From the NCBI GenBank assembly GCA_001769505.1, contig MEOF01000039.1, forward strand, positions 1-64,000: DNA of 64,000 bases, read 5' to 3'. Shown piece after piece: positions 36,368-43,932 of the stretch (position 1 is its first letter; each line of letters begins with the position of its first letter). The stretch comes from Bacteroidetes bacterium GWF2_33_38 (GTDB taxonomy: Bacteria; Bacteroidota; Bacteroidia; Bacteroidales; GWF2-33-38). A program made the translations under genes and the position numbers. The notes beneath the pieces are model-generated. The model searched no databases and was not told where the DNA came from. It saw nothing but the letters and a program-made list of their open reading frames with translations.

Positions 36368-36375
36368 TAACTTTG
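36368..36375 (+). promoter_or_regulatory. -7 box next to the FAD-oxidoreductase start
   Basis: TAACTTTG matches TAnnTTTG and lies 4 nt from the ATG at 36380. With normal spacing, initiation falls at or beside the start codon, implying a leaderless or near-leaderless mRNA. No clear -33 element is seen. Confidence 0.4.
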
Positions 36376-36379
36376 TCAT

Positions 36380-37936
36380 ATGATATTAGAAGTTGACATT
36401 GTAACTACGCCTTTAGAATCATCCGACGAGAAATTTTATGTTCCAATTGCCGCAAAATCGGCAAAAGTTTCAGTTTCACAAGTCTATTTTGCTAAAATCA
36501 TTCGTCGCTCTGTCGATGCTCGCTCAAGAAACATAAAGATTAATCTAAAAATATTATTAGCTGTTGATGAACCAAACTATAGCTACAAAGCAACTGAATT
36601 TGACTATCAAAATGTTGCAGGAAAAGAAGAAATTGTTGTTATTGGTTCGGGTCCTGCCGGTTTATTTGCTGCCTTACGATTAATAGAACTTGGTTTTAAA
36701 CCTATTGTATTAGAACGCGGAAAAGAAATAAGTAAACGAAAAAAAGATGTTGCGATATTGAATCGAGAACATTTGCTTGACGAAAATTCTAATTATTGTT
36801 TTGGAGAAGGAGGAGCGGGAACTTTTTCCGATGGTAAATTATATACTCGTTCAAAAAAAAGAGGAAATATTCGACGCATTCTCGAAATTTTGCACTTTCA
36901 TGGGGCATCTGAAGATATTTTAGTAGATACACAAGCTCATATAGGAACTGATAAATTGCCTGGGATTATTCAAAATATACGTAAAACTATTTTAAATTCG
37001 GGTGGCGAAATTCATTTTGAAACTCGACTTGTTGATATTGTTATAAAAGATGAATTGATTAAATCGCTTATTACTGACAAGGGAGACAAGATAAAACCCC
37101 AAGCAGTGGTTCTAGCGACAGGCCATTCGGCAAGAGATATTTACGATTTGTTTCAAAAAAAGAATGTTTTATTAGAATTTAAACCTTTTGCGGTTGGAGT
37201 CAGGGTTGAGCACCCACAAGCAATGATTGACGAAATTCAGTATCATGGAGCAAAGAATGATTATTTACCGACGGCTTCTTATGGACTGGTTGCTCAAGTT
37301 AATGGCAGGGGTGTTTATTCTTTTTGTATGTGTCCAGGCGGAATTATTGTTCCATCGGCAACATCTTTGAATGAAGTAGTTGTAAATGGAATGTCGGCTT
37401 CAAAAAGAAATTCACCGTATGCAAATTCAGGAATTGTTGTTGAAACGCGATTTGAAGATTTAAAAAAATATCATCAATACGGAGCATTAGCAGGATTAAT
37501 GTTTCAAAAGGAAATCGAACAATTGGCATTTCAGAACGGCGATAATGGAAAGCATGCTCCAGCACAAGCTTTAGCTGATTTTGTAAAAGGAAAAACTTCG
37601 AATAAACTCCCGAAATGTTCGTATAATCCAGGAGTTATTCCCTCATCATTACATATTTGGCTTCCCGAACAAATTGGAAAACGATTACAATACGGATTTA
37701 ACGATTTTTCAAAAAAGATGAAAGGATTTGTTACCAACGAAGCAATAATTCTCGGGGTTGAATCCCGCACCTCTTCCCCAGTTAGAATTCCTCGAGACAA
37801 AGAACAACTGAATCATATCCAGATTAGAAATTTATTTCCTTGTGGCGAAGGAGCTGGCTATGCTGGAGGAATTGTTTCGTCGGCATTAGATGGGGAAAAT
37901 GTTGTTGAAGCTCTTGTTCGCACTATTAAAATTTAA
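36380..37936 (+). CDS. FAD-dependent NAD(P)-like oxidoreductase
   Basis: The protein has 518 aa. The first 85 residues are the small N-terminal domain of this family (KSAKVSVSQVYFAKIIRRSV). The Rossmann dinucleotide motif is VIGSGPAGLFAALRLIELG (about residues 92-110). FAD contacts include CFGEGGAGTFSDGKLYTR and, near the end, LFPCGEGAGYAGGIVSSALD. Members are uncharacterised flavoproteins resembling thiazole-biosynthesis or HI0933-type folds. It is 18-bp-scale isolated from neighbours by a terminator and its own -7 box upstream, and is followed after 6 bp by the sensor kinase gene. Confidence 0.85.
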   Translation: MILEVDIVTTPLESSDEKFYVPIAAKSAKVSVSQVYFAKIIRRSVDARSRNIKINLKILLAVDEPNYSYKATEFDYQNVAGKEEIVVIGSGPAGLFAALRLIELGFKPIVLERGKEISKRKKDVAILNREHLLDENSNYCFGEGGAGTFSDGKLYTRSKKRGNIRRILEILHFHGASEDILVDTQAHIGTDKLPGIIQNIRKTILNSGGEIHFETRLVDIVIKDELIKSLITDKGDKIKPQAVVLATGHSARDIYDLFQKKNVLLEFKPFAVGVRVEHPQAMIDEIQYHGAKNDYLPTASYGLVAQVNGRGVYSFCMCPGGIIVPSATSLNEVVVNGMSASKRNSPYANSGIVVETRFEDLKKYHQYGALAGLMFQKEIEQLAFQNGDNGKHAPAQALADFVKGKTSNKLPKCSYNPGVIPSSLHIWLPEQIGKRLQYGFNDFSKKMKGFVTNEAIILGVESRTSSPVRIPRDKEQLNHIQIRNLFPCGEGAGYAGGIVSSALDGENVVEALVRTIKI

Positions 37937-37942
37937 CAAAAA

Positions 37943-38887
37943 ATGATTGAATACATAAGTTTAATTCTCTCCATTTTATTACAGTTTGTTGCTGCATTTT
38001 TTGCAATACGGTTAATCAAACGTACTAAATATTCGCTTGCTTGGATTTTGCTGTCATCTGGTTTTTTTTTCATGGCAATTCGACGTGTTTTTGAGTTGAT
38101 TTATTTTGAATACGATCAACTTCCGTATTTTTTTTCAACCTTGAATAGCTGGATAGGAATTTTAATATCGATTTTAATTACAGTTGGTGTTTTCTTGATG
38201 AGAAAAATATTTCAATTTATGAAAAAAACGGAAGAAGACAGAGTTGAAGCCGATTTAAAAGAATTAAACGCAACCATTAGAACCGAAGAAAAAGAACGAC
38301 GCAGGTTTGCAAAAGATTTACACGATGATTTAGGACCATTACTTTCGACTATAAAAATGTCTATTTCTGCTCTTTCGAATCAAAAAAATTTAGAAAATAA
38401 AAACGAAATTATTCAAAACCTTGATTTAGTTGTTGACGAAGCGATTTCCAGTATAAAAAATATTTCGAACAATTTAAGTCCTCATATTTTGAACAACTTC
38501 GGATTAGAACGAGCGTTGAAATCATTTATCAATAAAATAAATTTATCGAAAAGTATCGTAATAAATTACACGTCAAACGTCGAAAATTTAAAATTGGATG
38601 AAACCGTTGAAGTTGTAGTTTATAGAACTGTTTGTGAGCTGATTAATAACACTATTAAATACGCAGATGCAAGCAAAATAGAAATAATTGTAACACAAAA
38701 TGATAAAATTCTAGACATTATATATCGAGATAATGGAAAAGGTTTTGATGCAGAAATTCTAAATATAGAGAAAAAAGGGATGGGCTTGAATAATATTCAA
38801 AATAGAATTAAATCAATAAAAGGAATTTTTGAAATCAAGAGTTCAGAAAATCAAGGAGTTGAAGTAAAAATTCAAATAAAAATTTGA
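37943..38887 (+). CDS. Sensor histidine kinase (NarX/DesK-type HisKA_3)
   Basis: The protein has 314 aa. Three or so hydrophobic segments in residues 1-95 form the membrane part. A linker helix precedes the HisKA_3 domain, with its His in RRFAKDLHDDLGPLLSTIKM (about residue 125). A HATPase_c domain follows (ELINNTIKYADAS, DNGKGFDAEIL, GMGLNNIQNR). There is almost no periplasmic loop, so the signal is probably membrane- or redox-linked, but this is inference. The stop overlaps the upstream TTG of the NarL-type regulator; the ATG of the latter is 2 bp downstream. Confidence 0.9.
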   Translation: MIEYISLILSILLQFVAAFFAIRLIKRTKYSLAWILLSSGFFFMAIRRVFELIYFEYDQLPYFFSTLNSWIGILISILITVGVFLMRKIFQFMKKTEEDRVEADLKELNATIRTEEKERRRFAKDLHDDLGPLLSTIKMSISALSNQKNLENKNEIIQNLDLVVDEAISSIKNISNNLSPHILNNFGLERALKSFINKINLSKSIVINYTSNVENLKLDETVEVVVYRTVCELINNTIKYADASKIEIIVTQNDKILDIIYRDNGKGFDAEILNIEKKGMGLNNIQNRIKSIKGIFEIKSSENQGVEVKIQIKI

Positions 38888-38889
38888 AA

Positions 38890-39540
38890 ATGAATACTTG
38901 TAATATTACGATTGTTGACGATCATCATTTATTCCGCAATGGACTTAAACTGTTATTGAATGGGATTGAAAATTTCAAGGTTGTAAACGAGGCTGAAAAT
39001 GGATTAGAATTGCTCAAAATTTTATTGAAAGAGGGAATTCCTGATGTAATTCTATTAGACATTGAAATGCCAATAATGAACGGAATCGAAGCTGCTGAAA
39101 AGGTTTTGTCATTGTATCCTGATGCTAAAATAATTGTACTATCGATGTATAGTGACGAAGAGTATTATTACAAATTGATAAACATAGGGGTTAAGGGATT
39201 TTTACTTAAAAATTCAAACATCAATGATGTTGAAACGGCTATTGTAAGTATTTGTAATGGAGGTAATTATTTTTCGGCTGAATTGTTATTAAACACGATA
39301 AAAAATATCAAAAAAATAAACAAACAGCCCGATATAGACAGCGGTTTATCTGAACGTGAAATCGAAATATTAATTGATATTTGTAAAGGATTTTCAAATC
39401 AAGAAATTGCCAACAAACTATTCATTAGCAAACGCACCGTAGATAAGCATCGTGCTAATATTATGGAAAAAACAGATTCGAAAAATACCGCAAATTTGAT
39501 AATGTACAGCATCAAAAATAATATAATTCAACTGCCATAA
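38890..39540 (+). CDS. NarL/LuxR-family response regulator
   Basis: The protein has 216 aa from the ATG at 38890; a TTG at 38884 is an alternative. The REC domain (about 1-120) has TIVDDHHLFRNGL, the Asp in VILLDIEMPIMNG and the Lys in FLLKNSN. The C-terminal LuxR HTH (about 150-212) contains LSEREIEILIDICKGFSNQE, followed by IANKLFISKRTVDKHRANIM. It is the only DNA-binding response regulator in the window. It is coupled to the kinase directly upstream and faces the TSUP and Hdr genes, in front of which NarL-heptamer-like inverted repeats occur. Confidence 0.93.
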   Translation: MNTCNITIVDDHHLFRNGLKLLLNGIENFKVVNEAENGLELLKILLKEGIPDVILLDIEMPIMNGIEAAEKVLSLYPDAKIIVLSMYSDEEYYYKLINIGVKGFLLKNSNINDVETAIVSICNGGNYFSAELLLNTIKNIKKINKQPDIDSGLSEREIEILIDICKGFSNQEIANKLFISKRTVDKHRANIMEKTDSKNTANLIMYSIKNNIIQLP

Positions 39541-39549
39541 AGCATACAA

Positions 39550-39561
39550 ATAAGTACTTAT
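39550..39561. promoter_or_regulatory. NarL-heptamer-like palindrome upstream of the TSUP gene
   Basis: ATAAGTACTTAT is a perfect 12-bp palindrome made of ATAAGTA and TACTTAT overlapping by 2 bp. TACTTAT fits the NarL heptamer TACYYMT. It lies 22 bp upstream of a TAAATTTG -7 box, where an activator could sit. An outer AAGCAT/ATGCTT pair could also let it fold as a terminator of the regulator gene. Confidence 0.4.
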
Positions 39562-39583
39562 AATGCTTAATTTTGAAGTCTTC

Positions 39584-39591
39584 TAAATTTG
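39584..39591 (+). promoter_or_regulatory. -7 box for the TSUP gene
   Basis: TAAATTTG matches TAnnTTTG and ends 5 nt before the ATG at 39597, implying a leaderless mRNA. There is no -33 element at the right distance, which fits an activator-dependent promoter using the palindrome upstream. Confidence 0.4.
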
Positions 39592-39596
39592 CAAAA

Positions 39597-40358
39597 ATGG
39601 ATATTCAATTTACCGTTTTACTTCTAATTATTTTAGCCTTATATTGGGAATATATTGACTCTGCTTTCGGAATGCTTTATGGAACAGCCTTGACGCCGAT
39701 TTTATTAATTATGGGATATACTCCAACCGAAGTTGTTCCTTCCATATTAATTTCTCAAGCTATTGGTGGGAGTGTCGCATCTTGGCGTCATCACGACAAA
39801 AGAAATGCTATTTTTAACAAAAATTCTAAAGATTTTAGAATTGCATTATTAATTTTTATATCGGGGATTATTGCTGTAGTTATTGGAGCGATCATAGGCA
39901 AGGTTATTCCTGCAAAAGTTTTAGCTATATATATCGGATTTCTCGTAATAGTCATGGGAATCATAATTTTATTAAAACAACATTTTAAATTTTCGTGGAA
40001 AAAAGTTGCCTTGATTGGCTTTATAAGCTCTTTTAATAAAGCGATTTCTGGAGGTGGTTTTGGACCGTTGGTTGCAAGCGGATTGGTAATTTCAGGAAAA
40101 TCGGGAAAGAGTTCGATTGGAATTACTGATTTTGCAGAGGCTCCTATTTGTTTTGCTGGGTTTATTGTCTGGATATTCTTAAATAAAGTTCCAGATTATT
40201 ATTTGTTCATTCCACTTTGTGTAGGTGCTGCTATCGGCGGATTTTTCGGACCATCAACATTAGCTAGAATTAAATCAAACGCCACTATCGTTAAAATACT
40301 TGGTTTTACTTCCATTTTTCTAGGAATTTGGACACTTCTTAAAACGTTTGCCGAATAA
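39597..40358 (+). CDS. TSUP-family (TauE/SafE) membrane permease
   Basis: The protein has 253 aa from the ATG at 39597; the longer reading starts from an unlikely TTG at 39573. It has about seven to eight membrane helices and the paired TSUP repeats (FGMLYGTALTPILLIMGYTP, FISSFNKAISGGGFGPLVAS). Members export sulfite, sulfoacetate or other organosulfur anions, but the substrate here cannot be read from the sequence. The first helix has the acidic WEYIDSAFG. It sits between a NarL-type regulator and the Hdr-like operon, with matching inverted repeats on both sides, so coregulation is likely. Confidence 0.85.
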   Translation: MDIQFTVLLLIILALYWEYIDSAFGMLYGTALTPILLIMGYTPTEVVPSILISQAIGGSVASWRHHDKRNAIFNKNSKDFRIALLIFISGIIAVVIGAIIGKVIPAKVLAIYIGFLVIVMGIIILLKQHFKFSWKKVALIGFISSFNKAISGGGFGPLVASGLVISGKSGKSSIGITDFAEAPICFAGFIVWIFLNKVPDYYLFIPLCVGAAIGGFFGPSTLARIKSNATIVKILGFTSIFLGIWTLLKTFAE

Positions 40359-40376
40359 TAAGTACAAATACTTATT
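40357..40376. promoter_or_regulatory. NarL-heptamer-like inverted repeat upstream of the Hdr operon
   Basis: AATAAGTA (40357-40364), CAAA, TACTTATT (40369-40376). The half-sites equal those of the palindrome at 39550-39561 but with a wider gap. Its near end is 43 bp from the TACTTTTG -7 box, about two helical turns further than in the TSUP promoter. It may also act as the TSUP terminator, although no T-run follows. Confidence 0.4.
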
Positions 40377-40419
40377 CATTTGCAGTATAAAAACTAATGA
40401 AAATTTTGTAGTCAGAACA

Positions 40420-40437
40420 TACTTTTGTTAAACAAAA
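40420..40437 (+). promoter_or_regulatory. Hdr operon -7 box overlapped by an inverted repeat
   Basis: TACTTTTG (40420-40427) fits TAnnTTTG. TTTTGTT (40423-40429), one base, AACAAAA (40431-40437) is a perfect 7-1-7 inverted repeat covering the expected start of transcription, an ideal repressor position. Initiation near 40433 gives a very short leader to the ATG at 40446. Confidence 0.4.
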
Positions 40438-40445
40438 TATTGTTT

Positions 40446-41147
40446 ATGGCTACAACTAAAAATCTATACAATTTATTAGAAACCGACATCCGTTTTCAAG
40501 AAGCAATGAATTCTTGTATGAATTGTGGTGTATGCACGGCAATTTGTCCTGCATCAGAGTTTTATGATTACGACCCACGCCAAATAGTTGTTTTAGTAAA
40601 ATCTCGTGACGAAGAAGCAATTGAAAATTTGCTAAAAAGCAACACAATTTGGTATTGCGGACAATGTATGTCGTGCAAAATGCGATGCCCACGTGGAAAT
40701 TTTCCTGGTTTATTGATTAACGTTTTACGACGATTTTCACAAGAATTGGGATATTTTACTGAAAACGAAAAAGGTCGGCAACAATATGCTTTGAAAACAT
40801 CAATCGGACACAATATTTTGAAATACGGATATTGTATTCATCCTGAAATTGTAAAACCCGAAATGCATCCCGAACAAGGTCCAATTTGGAAATGGGTTTA
40901 CGATAATTTACAAGAAGTTTATGGTCGTTTGGGAGCAAATCTCGATGGAGAAGGAAACGGAACTTTGCGAAAAATTTCAAAACAAACTTTAGACGAATTA
41001 GCAAAAATATTTTTAGAAACTGGAGCTTTAGATTTATGGCAAAACATTGAGACTTATTCACATCAAAAAGCAAAAGAAATGAATATGACAATGGAAGAAT
41101 ATTTTGAACATATTTATAACGATACCAACGAATTACATTCGTGTTAA
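40446..41147 (+). CDS. HdrC-like iron-sulfur protein
   Basis: The protein has 233 aa from the ATG at 40446. Two 4Fe-4S motifs lie in the first 90 residues: CMNCGVCTAICPA and CGQCMSCKMRCPRG. The C-terminal 140 residues are helical and lack cysteines except the last residue. This matches heterodisulfide reductase subunit C and its relatives, which pass electrons between HdrA and HdrB. No membrane helix is seen. It is the first gene of the Hdr-like operon, 137 bp before the hdrB-like gene; the gap contains short AT-rich repeats. Confidence 0.88.
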   Translation: MATTKNLYNLLETDIRFQEAMNSCMNCGVCTAICPASEFYDYDPRQIVVLVKSRDEEAIENLLKSNTIWYCGQCMSCKMRCPRGNFPGLLINVLRRFSQELGYFTENEKGRQQYALKTSIGHNILKYGYCIHPEIVKPEMHPEQGPIWKWVYDNLQEVYGRLGANLDGEGNGTLRKISKQTLDELAKIFLETGALDLWQNIETYSHQKAKEMNMTMEEYFEHIYNDTNELHSC

Positions 41148-41284
41148 GTGAAAAACTAAAAACTAAAAGTGAAAAATATTGAGAGATAAAGATAATTTGG
41201 ATTTTAACTTTAGGCACTCCAAACTTCAAACTTTAGGCACTTTTCACGTTACAAACTTTATGAACTTTAAAACTTTACAAACTA

Positions 41285-42319
41285 ATGAGTAATTGGAAAA
41301 ACTATCAAAAAGAAATTTGCGACGATAATTTTTATTATGCAAGAAGTTGTATTCGTCAGAATTTTTTTCCTGGTTCAGAAAATATTTTTGTAAAAATATT
41401 GCGTGAAGTTTTGAATAAAAATGTTTACGACGATGCTGAACATACAACCTGCACTGGAATTGGATATCATTCTGATGTTGTTCCATTTGAAACAATTCAA
41501 ACCGTTGTAGCTCGAAATTTTAGTTTAATGTCGAACAAAGGATTTGAAAATTTGGCAATTTCTTGCGTTACATCTTTCGGAATTTATACCGAAATAACCG
41601 AAACATGGAAACATTTTCCTGAAGAAGAACAAAAAATTCGTGGATTTTTGAAAAAATCTACCAATCGAGAATTTATTCAACCGCTAATAATGTCACACTG
41701 CAGTGATATTTTTTACAAATTTAGAAACGAAATTTTCGAAAAAGCAAAATATTCATTGGTTAACAAAAACACAGGAAAACCGCTAAAAGTTGTTGAACAT
41801 ATTGGATGTCATTATGCAAAAATGTTTCCCGAAAAAGGAGTTGGTGGAGCAGAATTTCCTCAAGTTTTAGCTGGAATGATTACTGCTTGGGGTGGCGAAG
41901 TTGTTGATTATCCTGAACGCAGACACTGTTGTGGCTTTGGTTTTCGACAATATTTGGTAAAAGCAAATCGTGGATATTCAATTTCAAATTCGATTAAAAA
42001 GTTTGAAGCAATGAAACCTTACAAACCCGATTTTATTGTTGCAAATTGTCCTGGTTGTGCAATGTTTATGGATAAATGGCAATACACAGCAAAAGAAATG
42101 AACGGCGAAACTTATGGCGAAAACGGCGAACAAATTCCTGTTTTAACTTACGAAGAAATGGCTGGTTTGGTTCTTGGATATAATCCTTGGGATTTAGGTT
42201 TACAAATGCATCAAATTGATTGTGAACCACTTTTGAAAAAAATGCATTATGAATATAATCCTGAAGATAAATTTAGAAATTTGAAGGGCGAAAAAATTGG
42301 AGAAGAGGCAAAAGGTTAA
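41285..42319 (+). CDS. HdrB-like protein with one intact and one degenerate CCG domain
   Basis: The protein has 344 aa. The C-terminal half has a full CCG motif: Cys175, Cys215-Cys216, Cys255 and Cys258 (RRHCCGFGFR, NCPGCAMF), the binding pattern for a non-cubane 4Fe-4S cluster. The N-terminal half has only Cys22, Cys56 (preceded by Thr instead of Cys) and Cys94 followed by Ser97 in place of the last Cys. One catalytic-type cluster is thus expected, not two as in methanogen HdrB. The stop codon and last residues (EAKG) lie inside a 37-bp dispersed repeat. It probably partners the HdrC-like and HdrA-like proteins. Confidence 0.88.
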   Translation: MSNWKNYQKEICDDNFYYARSCIRQNFFPGSENIFVKILREVLNKNVYDDAEHTTCTGIGYHSDVVPFETIQTVVARNFSLMSNKGFENLAISCVTSFGIYTEITETWKHFPEEEQKIRGFLKKSTNREFIQPLIMSHCSDIFYKFRNEIFEKAKYSLVNKNTGKPLKVVEHIGCHYAKMFPEKGVGGAEFPQVLAGMITAWGGEVVDYPERRHCCGFGFRQYLVKANRGYSISNSIKKFEAMKPYKPDFIVANCPGCAMFMDKWQYTAKEMNGETYGENGEQIPVLTYEEMAGLVLGYNPWDLGLQMHQIDCEPLLKKMHYEYNPEDKFRNLKGEKIGEEAKG

Positions 42320-42343
42320 AGGCATAAGGCAAAAGAGAGAATT
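42307..42343 (+). repeat. 37-bp dispersed repeat, copy 2
   Basis: This stretch matches 36 of 37 bases of the minus strand at 15761-15797. It overlaps the end of the hdrB-like gene and encodes its last four residues and stop. It is followed by GAATTC- and GAAGT-rich words (to about 42445) resembling those next to copy 1. Confidence 0.75.
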
Positions 42344-42453
42344 CAGAATTCAGGAGACAGAAGTCAGAAGTTGGAAATTAGAAGTTGGAAAATAGAATTC
42401 AGAATAAAATTGCTAATTGATAATTATTAATTGATAATTGAGGGGCTAAAAAA

Positions 42454-43476
42454 ATGAAAAGCGTAATTGTAATTGGTGGCGGTATTGCAGGAGTTGAAAC
42501 AGCAAATCAACTTTCGATGTTTGGACACAAAGTTTTGTTGCTCGAAAAAGATGCAGAATTGGGTGGAAAAATAAATAATTGGCATTGTTTATTTCCAAAT
42601 TTGAGAGATGCAAGCGAAATAAAATCGTACATAAATAAAATTGCTGACGAAAATCGTTTTGCAATAAATAGAAACACCGAAATTGTAAAATTCACAAAAA
42701 ATAATCAACTTCATCCAATTGACCAAAATGGCGATGAATACGAAGCTGATGCTGTAGTTTTAGCAACAGGTTTTAAACTTTTTAGAGCCGAACGAAAAGA
42801 AGAATATGGTTACAATATTTACAAAAATGTAATCACATCTGCTGATTTGGAACGAAAATTCAACGAAAAAAGTTTAGATACAAAAAATCCGCCAAGGCGA
42901 ATTGCCATTGTGCATTGCGTAGGTTCTCGTGACGAAAAATCGGGAAACCACTATTGTTCAAAAGTTTGTTGCATTACAGGCGTGAAACAAGCCATAGAAT
43001 TAAAAAAAACATTTCCTGACGCTGAAATAATTTGCTTTTATATGGATTTGCGTATGCACGGAAAAGGCTACGAAGAATTGTATCGTGAAGCACAAGAAAA
43101 ATATTTCGTGCAATTTATTCGTGGACGAGTTTCTGAAGCATCAGAAAATATTGATAAATCAATTCAAATTAAAGCTGAAGATACACTTTCGGGAAAACCG
43201 TTAAAAATGACTGTTGATATGATGGTTTTGTTGGTTGGAATGGAAATGGAAAAAACATCAGTTTCGTTGGTTTCTGGTTGCAATGTTGAATTTGGAAACA
43301 ATCGTTTTTTCAACGTAAAAGACGAATTTACACAACCAAATAGCACTTTAGAAAAAAATATTTTTGTTGCAGGAGCTTGTTCATCGCCAATGAATATTTC
43401 GGAAGCAATTTTGAGTGCAAGATCAACAGCTGTGGAAGTAAATAAATATCTAGGTAATATGGAAATAAAGGTATAA
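42454..43476 (+). CDS. Short HdrA-like FAD protein
   Basis: The protein has 340 aa. The FAD/Rossmann motif VIGGGIAGVETANQLS opens it. An LATGFKLF-type strand, the HdrA-specific cysteine region (HCVGSRDEKSGNHYCSKVCC) and a C-terminal FAD contact (NIFVAGACSSPMNISEAILS) follow. Classical HdrA has about 650 aa with added ferredoxin domains; these are absent here, as in short HdrA proteins. The electron-transfer clusters must then come from the two HdrC-like neighbours. It is probably the flavin hub of the complex; whether it bifurcates electrons cannot be told. Confidence 0.85.
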   Translation: MKSVIVIGGGIAGVETANQLSMFGHKVLLLEKDAELGGKINNWHCLFPNLRDASEIKSYINKIADENRFAINRNTEIVKFTKNNQLHPIDQNGDEYEADAVVLATGFKLFRAERKEEYGYNIYKNVITSADLERKFNEKSLDTKNPPRRIAIVHCVGSRDEKSGNHYCSKVCCITGVKQAIELKKTFPDAEIICFYMDLRMHGKGYEELYREAQEKYFVQFIRGRVSEASENIDKSIQIKAEDTLSGKPLKMTVDMMVLLVGMEMEKTSVSLVSGCNVEFGNNRFFNVKDEFTQPNSTLEKNIFVAGACSSPMNISEAILSARSTAVEVNKYLGNMEIKV

Positions 43477-43593
43477 GGATATAAGGGAATAAGTAGAGAA
43501 ATTCATCGTTGATTTTCCTTATTTCCTCTATAACCCTATTTCCCTATATCCTTTTACTCATAACTTTTCACTCATAACTCTTAACTTAACAAA

Positions 43594-43926
43594 ATGGATT
43601 TCGGATTTGCACCAATAAAAACACGAGCAATAAATTACGACAAAAACGATGATAGAATTATTCATTATGTTTTGTCGCACGATGCATCGTTTAATGTTTG
43701 TCTTTCGTGTGGAAGTTGCACTGCGACTTGCATTGCAGGAAGTTTGACAAATTTCAATATTCGCAAAATGAACACTTTACTTCGTCGTGGCGAACCCGAA
43801 GGTTTGGAAATTGAAGTGAACAAATGTATGTTGTGCGGAAAATGTCATTTGGTTTGCCCACGTGGAATTAACACACGAAATGTAATTATGCTGATTAAGA
43901 AAGCAATTTCTGAAATGAAAAAATAA
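43594..43926 (+). CDS. Second HdrC-like ferredoxin
   Basis: The protein has 110 aa with two 4Fe-4S motifs: CLSCGSCTATCIAG (no Pro after the last Cys) and CMLCGKCHLVCPRG. It is shorter than the first HdrC-like protein of the operon and lacks the helical C-terminal extension. It lies 6 bp before the membrane HdrD/E-like gene, so it probably feeds or drains that protein. The preceding 117 bp hold AT-rich word repeats. Confidence 0.85.
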   Translation: MDFGFAPIKTRAINYDKNDDRIIHYVLSHDASFNVCLSCGSCTATCIAGSLTNFNIRKMNTLLRRGEPEGLEIEVNKCMLCGKCHLVCPRGINTRNVIMLIKKAISEMKK

Positions 43927-43932
43927 AAAACT

